Source: Alphaproteobacteria bacterium | GTDB lineage: Bacteria > Pseudomonadota > Alphaproteobacteria > SHVZ01 | Length of the DNA: 34,076 bases | Direction: 5' to 3' | Assembly (NCBI GenBank): GCA_009694025.1 | Contig: SHVZ01000035.1 | Location: 1-34,076 of the forward strand | Part shown: piece after piece, positions 1 through 7,719 of the stretch | How positions within the stretch are numbered: position 1 is the stretch's first letter | How the letters are laid out: the number at the start of each line of letters is the position of its first letter | Position numbers and translations under genes: made by a program | Notes under the pieces: generated by a model | The model's input: only the letters and a program-made list of their open reading frames with translations | The model's database searches: none | Told to the model about the DNA's origin: nothing

Positions 1-323
1 ACCGCGTGTCCGCCGACGATGAAACGCATCGCCGGATCGCATCCGAGCCTGTCGGCGTCGTTGACATCTTCGTATCCGGCCAGGCGTCCGAACACAGATT
101 GACGAAATTGCGCGACCAACCCGTGACGACTGTTCCTGCCAGTTCGCGTATCGGCAAGAATGTCACCCGCCATCTGCGACAACCCAAGAACGTCGTCGAG
201 TTCCCGAAACGCCAGCAGGCCGGCGTCCGACGTGATCTGGGAACCATGAAATTCCAGCTTTAGCCGGCGGTCGAAATCGAGCCTCAAGACACCGAAATCC
301 GCTTCACCCGCTGGGTGCGTCAT
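1..323 (-). CDS. IS1380-family transposase, N-terminal part (runs off the left edge)
   Basis: Reading the minus strand from the ATG at 321-323 gives 107 codons with no stop before the window edge, so the gene is only partly visible. The protein opens MTHPAGEADFGVLRLDFDRR and continues with SDAGLLAFRELDDVLGL, then a conserved R/H/F-rich block (HGLVAQFRQSVFGRLAGYED) and VNDADRLGCDPAMRFIVGG. This order is the N-terminal signature of IS1380-type DDE transposases, which is family knowledge rather than a search result. The catalytic DDE residues lie beyond the window. Upstream DNA (324-481) is AT-rich and carries candidate element ends. Whether the copy is intact cannot be judged here. Family assignment is secure, while the particular element is unknown. 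Confidence 0.9.
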   Translation of the reverse strand, partial: MTHPAGEADFGVLRLDFDRRLKLEFHGSQITSDAGLLAFRELDDVLGLSQMAGDILADTRTGRNSRHGLVAQFRQSVFGRLAGYEDVNDADRLGCDPAMRFIVGGHA

Positions 324-406
324 GATCGGAGCCTCGATGTTTGAATAACGCGCTGATTACGATAACTGAATCGCGCTCAGGCTCCCACGAATTTGCGCTG
401 CATCTG

Positions 407-481
407 GGAAATGCGGGTTAACGATAATATAGTAATTTAACAAAATGCCCTAGCAGTATTGATTTACTAGGAAAATGCGGG
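407..481. repeat. Duplicated GGAAA(A)TGCGGG motif, candidate IS1380 element end
   Basis: GGAAATGCGGG occurs at 407-417 and GGAAAATGCGGG at 470-481, in the same orientation, with AT-rich DNA between them. The first copy is followed directly by TTAA (418-421). Both lie on the 5' side of the IS1380 transposase gene, where a terminal inverted repeat is expected. Read from outside inwards, each would begin CCCGCATTT. Which copy is the true element boundary cannot be decided without the other end of the element. Confidence 0.35.
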
Positions 482-503
482 CTATCGACCGCCGCATCGT
501 CAA

Positions 504-683
504 TCAGGCTGCGGAATCCTTCGCCTCGGGCGCCGGGACGGACTCTGCCTCGTCCTCGGGCTTGCGGCCGGCGGCGGCTTCCTCACGGCGCTGCTGTTTC
601 AACTGCAGCTTCTTCTGTTTTTTCTCTTCCTTGGCGCGAGCGCGCTCGTTGCGCTGCTGCTTGTAGTTCGGCTTGAAAGCCAT
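504..683 (-). CDS. Small lysine/glutamine/glutamate-rich conserved hypothetical protein (59 aa)
   Basis: The minus strand from the ATG at 681-683 to the TGA at 504-506 encodes 59 residues starting MAFKPNYKQQRNERARAKEE, then a highly charged helical stretch (KKQKKLQLKQQRREEAAAGR) and an acidic, alanine-rich tail ending AKDSAA. I recognise the MAFKPNY opening from small uncharacterised proteins common in alphaproteobacteria, where the family has no assigned role. No membrane segment or signal peptide is present. It is predicted to be a soluble charged helix or coiled coil, possibly nucleic-acid associated (inference from composition only). It lies 3' of the cold-shock gene on the same strand, with a terminator-like hairpin between them, and its stop is only 22 bases from the candidate IS boundary at 481. 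Confidence 0.8.
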   Translation of the reverse strand: MAFKPNYKQQRNERARAKEEKKQKKLQLKQQRREEAAAGRKPEDEAESVPAPEAKDSAA

Positions 684-720
684 GGTCAGCCTCCGCCGGG
701 TCTAGCCGACGCGAATCACG

Positions 721-758
721 AAAAAGGCAACGGCGGGCGCCAGGATCCCGGCGCCCGC
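721..758 (-). terminator. Probable intrinsic terminator of the cold-shock gene
   Basis: A perfect 9-bp GC stem (GCGGGCGCC at 733-741 with GGCGCCCGC at 750-758, 8-nt loop) lies 26 bases past the cold-shock stop codon. On the minus strand it is followed, after 7 bases, by TTTTT (721-725). The gap between stem and T run is longer than ideal, so this may be a weak terminator or an mRNA-stabilising stem. Confidence 0.5.
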
Positions 759-784
759 TTAGGGTAGGCTCGAAACCCGACGGC

Positions 785-994
785 TCAGACGGCCTTCAGG
801 TTCTCCGCCGACGACTTGCCACGCTTGGGATCGCGCTGCTCTTCGAAGGAAACCTTCTGGCCTTCGGAGAGAGTACGCATGCCCGCACGCTCGACCGCCG
901 AGATGTGGACAAAGACATCCGGCCCACCGCCCTCAGGCTGAATGAAGCCGAAACCCTTGGTGCTATTGAACCACTTGACCGTGCCGACCGGCAT
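785..994 (-). CDS. Cold-shock protein, CspA family (69 aa)
   Basis: A single cold-shock domain begins [20 protein letters not shown] and carries RNP1 (KGFGFI) and RNP2 (VFVHIS), the aromatic and basic surface that binds single-stranded RNA and DNA. In this family the protein acts as an RNA chaperone that melts secondary structure. The frame is open upstream to 1123, but the ATG at 992-994 is preferred: it gives the canonical 69-residue length, the domain begins at once, and GGAG lies 9 bases upstream. The 5' leader carries a stable hairpin (1021-1039). It stands alone, transcribed on the minus strand, with a terminator-like stem downstream. Confidence 0.95.
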   Translation of the reverse strand: MPVGTVKWFNSTKGFGFIQPEGGGPDVFVHISAVERAGMRTLSEGQKVSFEEQRDPKRGKSSAENLKAV

Positions 995-1020
995 AACTGG
1001 ACTCCAGATCTGGGAAAGAG

Positions 1021-1039
1021 CGCTGCGTTCGCCGCAGCG
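1021..1039 (-). promoter_or_regulatory. Stem-loop in the cold-shock gene 5' leader
   Basis: CGCTGCG (1021-1027) pairs with CGCAGCG (1033-1039) around a 5-nt loop that reads GCGAA on the minus strand. It sits 26 bases upstream of the start codon, just before the Shine-Dalgarno region. Cold-shock mRNAs often have structured leaders, so a role in mRNA stability or temperature-dependent translation is possible but unproven. Confidence 0.35.
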
Positions 1040-1171
1040 GATTTTACTTTGGAGCGCCCGGGATTTCGGTCTCAGACCACAGTCCGCAGTATTATCCCGA
1101 ACAGAAGACAGCACCGACGCCACTTGCGCAAGAGCTAAAGAGCGTTGGCCTGGCAGGGCCTTGCCGTGGCG

Positions 1172-1722
1172 TTAACCATTCCGGTAGTCGATCTTCACCA
1201 CTTCGACCGACTCGAGGCCTGCCGGGGTGCGCACCTCGATGCTGTCGCCCATCCGGGACTTGATGAGCGCGCGAGCGACCGGCGAGAGCCAGCTCACCTC
1301 ACCCTGGTCGTGGCGGACCTCGTCGACGCCGACGATGCGGATGGTCCGTTCGCGGTCCCGGGAATCGACGTAGGTCACCGTCGCGCCGAAGAACACCTGG
1401 TCGCGGGAGGTCTGCCGCGCGGGGTCGACCACCTCGGCGATCTCCAGGCGCTTGGAAAGGAAGCGGAGCCGCCGGTCGATCTCGCGCAGCCGCTTCTTGC
1501 CGTAGAGGTAGTCGCCGTTCTCCGAGCGGTCGCCGTTGCCGGCGGCCCAGGAGACGACCTCCACGACCTTCGGGCGCTCGACCTGCTTCAGCTGCTTGAA
1601 TTCGTCCTGGAGCCGGCGAAGCCCTTCCGGCGTGATGTAGTTCTTGACCCCGGCCGGCAACGGCTCGGCGGCTTCGAGCTCTTCCTCCTCGGCGGCGTCG
1701 GTCTCCTTGGTGAAGGCCTTGC

Positions 1723-1726
<4 letters not shown>
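1172..1726 (-). CDS. greB: Transcription elongation factor GreB
   Basis: The 184-residue protein begins [10 protein letters not shown], the typical GreB opening, then has an acidic linker (about residues 9-22) and [20 protein letters not shown] leading into the N-terminal coiled coil. The tip carries GDRSENGDY, matching the acidic GDxSENxDY loop that inserts into the RNA polymerase secondary channel and stimulates cleavage of backtracked RNA. The C-terminal FKBP-like domain follows (about residues 100-184: [11 protein letters not shown], then SPVARALI). The frame runs 12 codons further upstream, but the MSKAF start matches the family. That ATG (1724-1726) overlaps the glpK stop codon as ATGA, so translation is probably coupled to glpK. 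At 184 aa it is longer than E. coli GreB because of the acidic N-terminal extension. Confidence 0.93.
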
Positions 1727-3225
<1,499 letters not shown>

Positions 3226-3259
3226 CATTCCCCCGAGCATGGCATTTTCGTTACGGGCG

Positions 3260-3289
3260 ATTATGCTGCGCGCTTTCCTCGCGGAGCAA
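3260..3289 (-). promoter_or_regulatory. glpK: Candidate sigma70-type promoter for glpK-greB
   Basis: On the minus strand, TTGCTC (3284-3289) and CATAAT (3260-3265) are separated by 18 bases, a good match to -35 and -10 boxes. Transcription would start near 3253, giving a leader of roughly 25-30 bases to the glpK ATG. The promoter overlaps the ATG at 3263 that could start glpD, which supports the downstream TTG as the glpD start. Prediction only. Confidence 0.4.
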
Positions 3290-3292
3290 CGA

Positions 3293-4771
3293 TTGGTCTT
3301 CGACCTGCTGGTCATCGGCGGCGGCATCAACGGCGCAGGCATCGCCCGCGACGCCCAAGGTCGCGGCCTGAAGACGCTCCTGGTCGAGGCCCGCGACCTG
3401 GCCTCGGCGACCTCCTCGGCCTCGAGCAAGCTGATCCATGGCGGCCTCCGCTATCTCGAGCAATACGAGTTCCGCCTGGTCCGGGAAGCACTGATCGAGC
3501 GTGAGGTGCTGCTCAGGATGGCGCCGCACATCGTGCGCCCCCTCGCCTTCGTCCTGCCGCATCGCCCGCATCTCAGGCCCGCCTGGATGATCCGGCTCGG
3601 CCTCTTCCTCTACGATCGTCTCGGCGGCCGCGAGTGCTTGGCCGGCTCCTACGGCATCGATTGCCGGAGCCACGCCTTCGGCCGGCCGCTCGCCTCCGCC
3701 ATCACCCGCGCCTTCGTCTATTCCGACTGCTGGGTCGACGACGCCCGCCTCGTCGTGCTGAACGCGCGTGACGCCGCCGATCGCGGCGCCGAGGTCCGCA
3801 CCCGGACGCGCTGCGTCGAGACCAGGCGGGAGGGTGGGATCTGGCGGGCGCGGCTGGTCGCCGACGACGGGGCCGGGAGCGAGGTCGCCGCCCGCGCCCT
3901 GGTCAACGCCGCCGGGCCCTGGGTCAACGAGGTGTTGGGGCAGGTCGTCCACGCGAACAGCCCGAAGCACGTCCGCCTGATCAAGGGCAGCCACATCGTC
4001 GTGCCGCGCCTCCACGACGGGCCCCAGGCCTACATCCTGCAGAACGAGGACCGCCGCATCGTCTTCGTGCTGCCCTACGAGGACCGCTTCAGCCTGATCG
4101 GCACGACCGACGAGCCGTTCACCGGGGACCCGGCGTCGGTCGCGATCACCTCGGCGGAGACCTCCTATCTCTGCGAGGTCGTCACCCGGCATTTCCGCGC
4201 GCGCGTGGCGCCGGAGGACGTGGTCTGGTCCTATGCCGGCGTACGCCCGCTGCATGACGACGCCCATGTCGAGGCGGCGCAGGTGACGCGCGACTACGCC
4301 TTCGACCTCGACCTCGCCGGAGGGGCGCCGTTGCTCTCGATCTTCGGCGGCAAGCTCACGACGTTCCGCAAGCTCGCCGAACATGCGCTCGACCGGTTGG
4401 CCCCGCACCTCCCCGGCATGGGCCTGGCCTGGACGAAGGGCGCGACGCTCCCCGGCGGGGCGATGGCGAACGCCGATTTCGACGCCTTCCTCGCCGACCT
4501 CGTTGCCCGGCATCCCTGGCTGTCGGCGCCGCGCCGCATCGCCCGCGCCTATGGCACGGAGACCGCCCGGATCGTCGGTGACGCCAAGGGACGCGAGGAT
4601 CTCGGCCGCGATTTCGGCCAGGGTTTCACCGAGCGCGAGCTGGCCTATCTGGCCGAGCGCGAATGGGCGAGGATGCCGGACGACGTCCTGTGGCGGCGGT
4701 CCAAGCTCGGCCTCCATCTCGACGCCGGGGCCAAGGCCGCGATCGCCGACTGGTTCACAAGGAGACGCTGA
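3293..4771 (+). CDS. glpD: Glycerol-3-phosphate dehydrogenase (FAD, respiratory)
   Basis: Oxidises sn-glycerol-3-phosphate to dihydroxyacetone phosphate at the membrane, passing electrons to quinone. The FAD motif [20 protein letters not shown] is at the N-terminus. It is followed by [93 protein letters not shown] and [19 protein letters not shown], all diagnostic of GlpD. I chose the TTG at 3293 because GGAG lies 6 bases upstream and the protein then starts [11 protein letters not shown] (492 aa), like the family. In-frame ATGs at 3263 (502 aa) and 3239 have no evident Shine-Dalgarno sequence. The 3239 ATG shares a CATG palindrome with an ATG on the glpK strand. The next gene begins on the base after the stop. 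Confidence 0.94.
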   Translation: MVFDLLVIGGGINGAGIARDAQGRGLKTLLVEARDLASATSSASSKLIHGGLRYLEQYEFRLVREALIEREVLLRMAPHIVRPLAFVLPHRPHLRPAWMIRLGLFLYDRLGGRECLAGSYGIDCRSHAFGRPLASAITRAFVYSDCWVDDARLVVLNARDAADRGAEVRTRTRCVETRREGGIWRARLVADDGAGSEVAARALVNAAGPWVNEVLGQVVHANSPKHVRLIKGSHIVVPRLHDGPQAYILQNEDRRIVFVLPYEDRFSLIGTTDEPFTGDPASVAITSAETSYLCEVVTRHFRARVAPEDVVWSYAGVRPLHDDAHVEAAQVTRDYAFDLDLAGGAPLLSIFGGKLTTFRKLAEHALDRLAPHLPGMGLAWTKGATLPGGAMANADFDAFLADLVARHPWLSAPRRIARAYGTETARIVGDAKGREDLGRDFGQGFTERELAYLAEREWARMPDDVLWRRSKLGLHLDAGAKAAIADWFTRRR

Positions 4772-5749
4772 ATGAAGGTCGTCATCACCGGCGCCGCCGG
4801 ATTTCTCGGCAAGAAGCTCTCGCAGCGGCTGGCCGGCAACGTCACCTTGACCGGCCGCTCGGGCAAGCCCGAGGCGATCACCAAGGTGACGCTGTTCGAC
4901 GTGGTCGAGCCCGAGGCGCCCAAGGACAAGCGCTTCAGCGCGGTCACCGGCGACGTCGCCGACAAGGCGCTGATGGACAGGCTGATCGATGCCGAGACCG
5001 ACAGCGTCTTCCATCTGGCCGGCGTCGTCAGCGCCGGGGCCGAGGCCGACTTCGACCTGGGCTACCGCGTCAACCTCGACGGCACGCTGGCGGTGCTCGA
5101 TACCTGCCGACGCCTCGCGCACGCGCCGCGGCTGGTCTTCACCTCGAGCCTCGCCACCTACGGCGGCGAGTTCAACAAGAGCATCGACGATGCCACCCCG
5201 CAGACGCCGCAGACCAGCTACGGCGTGCAGAAGACCATCGGCGAGCTCCTGATCAACGACTATTCGCGCAAGGGCTTCATCGACGGCCGGTCCCTCAAGC
5301 TGTCGACGATCTTCGTCCGCCCCGGCAAGCCCAACAAGGCGGCCTCGACCTTCGCCTCCTCGATCGTCCGAGATCCGCTGCAGGGCACCCGCGCCGTCTG
5401 CCCGGTGACGCGCGACGTCAGAATGGCGTTCCTGTCGCCGCGCCGCACCATCGACGCCTTCATCCATGCGCACGAGCTGCCCGGCGAGGCCTGGGGACCG
5501 TGGCGATCCTGCAACCTCCCGGCCATCAGCTACTCGATCGACGAGGTGGTGAAGGCGATGGAGAAGATCGCCGGATCGGAGCCGCTCTCGCGCATCGACT
5601 GGATTCCCGATCCGATGATCCAGAAGATCGTCGCGACATGGCCCGGCACCGTCGGCTGGGACAAGGCGAAGCGGCTCGGATTCAAGCCGGACGCCAACAT
5701 CGAGGAGATCATCAAGGCCTTCATCGACGAGGACATGGCCAAGGCGTAG
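4772..5749 (+). CDS. denD: NAD-dependent epimerase/dehydratase family protein, D-erythronate dehydrogenase (DenD)-like
   Basis: Extended SDR of 325 aa. MKVVITGAAGFLGKKL gives the GxxGxxG NAD-binding motif. The active site has serines at about 125-126 and Y150-G-V-Q-K154. The C-terminal pattern (SPRRTIDAFIHAHELP, SCNLPAISYSIDEVVKAME, WDKAKRLGFKPD) resembles DenD-type enzymes, which oxidise D-erythronate to 2-oxo-tetronate. The usual partners (OtnI isomerase, OtnK kinase, OtnC aldolase) are not in the window, so the exact substrate is uncertain. The ATG directly abuts the glpD stop (4769-4771) and is preceded by AAGGAGA, so the two genes are surely co-transcribed. Co-expression with glycerol-3-phosphate oxidation is unusual for DenD and suggests a broader polyol or C4-acid role. 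Confidence 0.75.
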   Translation: MKVVITGAAGFLGKKLSQRLAGNVTLTGRSGKPEAITKVTLFDVVEPEAPKDKRFSAVTGDVADKALMDRLIDAETDSVFHLAGVVSAGAEADFDLGYRVNLDGTLAVLDTCRRLAHAPRLVFTSSLATYGGEFNKSIDDATPQTPQTSYGVQKTIGELLINDYSRKGFIDGRSLKLSTIFVRPGKPNKAASTFASSIVRDPLQGTRAVCPVTRDVRMAFLSPRRTIDAFIHAHELPGEAWGPWRSCNLPAISYSIDEVVKAMEKIAGSEPLSRIDWIPDPMIQKIVATWPGTVGWDKAKRLGFKPDANIEEIIKAFIDEDMAKA

Positions 5750-5818
5750 CGGGGACTGTAGGATTCCATCGTCGACCCCGCCGATGTCATTGCTCTCCCA
5801 CCGCCTCCGAGCCGCCTC

Positions 5819-7027
5819 ATGGCCCGCCTGTCCGATTTGCACACAGCGTCACGCGTACGGTTGAGCGAAATCGAATGTCCCAGCTACGACGCCCAACCCT
5901 GGGTCCAGCTGCCGGCGCTCGACCGCAGCCGTATCGCGATCATCTCGTCGGCGGCGCTGATCCGGCGCGGCGATCCGGTGTTCCTGCCGACCGACACCGG
6001 CTGGCGCCCGGTGCCGCATGCGCTCCCGGACAACGAGCTGTTGCTGAGCCATGTTTCCATCAACTTCGACCGCACCGGCATTCAGCAGGACCTTGAGGTG
6101 GCGTTTCCGCGCCGCCGCCTCGATGAGCTGGTAGAGAGGGGGGTGATCGGTTCGGTCGGGTCGACGCACTACACCTTCATGGGGTCCAACGACCCCAAGC
6201 TGCTCGCCGATACGGCACGCGACATTGCCGGGCATCTCAAGGCCGAGCGCATCGACGCCGCCATCCTGGTTCCCGTCTGACCCTTCTGCACGCGCGCCGT
6301 GAGCGCGCTCGCCCACATCATCGAGACGCACGGCGTCGCCACCGTGGTCATCAGCCTGATCCGCCTCCACACCGAGAAGATCCGGCCGCCGCGTGCCCTC
6401 TGGGTTCCCTTCCAGCTCGGCCGGCCGCTCGGCTCGCCCGGTGAGCCGGCCTTCCAGACCCGCGTCCTTCGCCGGGCCCTGGCGCTGCTCGAGCGGCGGG
6501 ACGGTCCGGTCATCCTCGAGGACTTCGCCGAAGATGAGCCGAGGTCCGCCGACGATCCGGCGTGGTCGCCTCCTTTCGCCGCGACGGCCGGCGCTGTCGA
6601 CGGCAGGAGGCTGCACCGCGAACTCGACCAGGTGTTGCCGGCCTACCGCCAAGCGGTTGCGGCACGAGCGCGCAGCACCGTCGGATTGGCAGGCGTGCCC
6701 CTGCCGGAGGCGGTCGCCTTCATCGGCTGGCTCCTCTCCGGAAGCCTGCCCGTCAGCCCCAGTCCTGCGCTGACCGCGGCACAGGCTCTTCGGTTCATCG
6801 CCGACGACCTCAAGGCGGCCTGGACCGAAGCCGCTTCGCTGACCGGCAAACCCTCCAGCCGACAGCTCGCCGACTGGCTATGGGAGCGGACGGTGTTGGG
6901 GCGGGCGCTGCTCCGGATTCGCGAGCTGGCGCTTCAAAGCGAGGATTCGTCGTTCAAGGCCGCCGGCGGCAGCCTGCTCGTGCCCGGCGCGCGCGTGGCG
7001 CTGCTGGAGGCGGTAAATCCGCCGTAG
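5819..7027 (+). CDS. GrdB/PrdB-family selenoprotein read through an in-frame UGA (Sec154)
   Basis: The frame from ATG 5819 (MARLSDLHTASRVRLSEIEC) reaches a TGA at 6278-6280 and continues open in the same frame to the stop at 7025-7027, giving 402 residues with Sec154. The segment before the TGA has the PrdB-type core (VSINFDRTGIQQDLEVAFP, GVIGSVGSTHYTFMGSNDP, RIDAAILVPV). The segment after it (PFCTRAVSALAHIIETHG, IRPPRALWVPFQLGRPLGSP, RVLRRALALLE) is the family's continuation and makes no sense as a separate protein. The redox motif is U154-P-F-C157. In Clostridium D-proline reductase the PrdB selenocysteine is at a similar position, about residue 150. The C-terminal part (about residues 235-402) is a helical extension beyond the usual PrdB length. 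No PrdA or Grd partner subunits are nearby, so the substrate is unknown. The start lacks a strong Shine-Dalgarno sequence. Confidence 0.85.
6278..6280 (+). other. In-frame TGA, probable selenocysteine codon
   Basis: The codons run GTT CCC GTC TGA CCC TTC TGC, that is V-P-V-U-P-F-C. This places the UGA as the first residue of a UxxC motif, exactly where GRDB-family proteins carry selenocysteine. Similarity to the family is continuous on both sides in one frame. Confidence 0.85.
6292..6308 (+). promoter_or_regulatory. Candidate bacterial SECIS hairpin
   Basis: GCGCGC (6292-6297) pairs perfectly with GCGCGC (6303-6308) around the 5-nt loop CGTGA. The 17-nt hairpin begins 11 nt after the UGA. 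Its loop starts 17 nt after the UGA and has G at the second loop position. These features meet the published description of bacterial SECIS elements, a short upper stem-loop with a loop G, located about 16-37 nt from UGA. Two further pairs (6288-6289 with 6311-6312) could extend the stem below a 2x2 internal loop. Confidence 0.7.
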
Positions 7028-7079
7028 GCACCGAGATGCTCCTCGAGAATTCACCCACGGCACGAACGCGGAGGCATCG

Positions 7080-7685
7080 ATGACCTGGATCGCGACGATC
7101 GCCTACGAGGCGGCGACCGGCCGCCTCAGGTCGCTTTACGATCGCGTCAAGGGACCCGGCGACAATGTCGACAACATCATGATGGCGCACAGCCTCCGCC
7201 CGCACACGATGGAGGGGCATATGGCGATCTACAAATACGTGCTCCATCATTCCGCCAACCGCGTGCCGAAATGGTTTCTGGAGACGATCGGTGTCTACGT
7301 CAGCCGACTGAACGGCTGCTCCTACTGCATCGACCATCATTTCGCCGGCGTCGTCCGCTTGCTCAAGGACGATGCGCGCGCTACCGCGATCCGCGGCGCA
7401 ATCGAGAGCGGACGATTCGAGGACGCCTTCAGTCCTTCCGAGGCGGCGGCGCTCCGCTATGCCGCCTCCCTCACCATTGCACCGAAGTCGGTGACGGAGG
7501 CGATGATCGAGGCCATGCGCAGCGCCGGGTTCGACGACGGCATGATCCTCGAGATCAATCAGGTGACCGCCTATTTCGCCTACGCCAATCGCACGGTGCT
7601 CGGCCTCGGCGTCACCACCGACGGCGACATTCTCGGCCTGTCGCCGGGCAATGCGGCGGACCCCGACGACTGGTCGCATCGCTGA
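7080..7685 (+). CDS. AhpD-like / carboxymuconolactone-decarboxylase family peroxidase-related protein
   Basis: All-helical CMD/AhpD-fold protein of 201 aa with the redox motif GC80-S-Y-C83-I-D-H-H87, matching the CxxCxxxH active site of alkylhydroperoxidase D and of the peroxidase-related enzyme family. Members use the cysteine pair to reduce peroxides or exchange disulfides. The protein has no signal peptide and should be cytoplasmic. It starts 52 bases after the selenoprotein stop on the same strand, with GGAGG upstream of the ATG (gcggaggcatcgATG). It may therefore be co-expressed with the UxxC selenoprotein and could serve as its thiol partner (inference from adjacency). The precise substrate is unknown. 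Confidence 0.85.
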   Translation: MTWIATIAYEAATGRLRSLYDRVKGPGDNVDNIMMAHSLRPHTMEGHMAIYKYVLHHSANRVPKWFLETIGVYVSRLNGCSYCIDHHFAGVVRLLKDDARATAIRGAIESGRFEDAFSPSEAAALRYAASLTIAPKSVTEAMIEAMRSAGFDDGMILEINQVTAYFAYANRTVLGLGVTTDGDILGLSPGNAADPDDWSHR

Positions 7686-7719
7686 CGGTGGATGACCCGA
7701 CGTCGAGGGGCGAGTGCGC

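Noticed and set aside
6-263. Open frame on the plus strand at the left edge
   Set aside because: It lies antisense to the clearly recognisable IS1380 transposase on the minus strand and has no family features.
475-666. Cysteine- and serine-rich plus-strand frame
   Set aside because: It is the antisense shadow of the 59-residue basic protein. Its composition reflects the K/Q/R codons on the other strand.
1045-1100. Strong promoter for the cold-shock gene
   Set aside because: GATAAT-like sequence is present at about 1090-1096 on the minus strand, but no matching -35 box lies at the correct distance.
3251-5842. Very long minus-strand frame (about 860 codons)
   Set aside because: It is antisense to glpD and the DenD-like gene, both of which have unmistakable family motifs. 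High GC makes long shadow frames common here.
6299-7027. Separate gene starting at GTG 6299
   Set aside because: The frame is continuous with the upstream gene through the TGA, the GTG has no Shine-Dalgarno sequence, and the protein would begin in the middle of a conserved family block.
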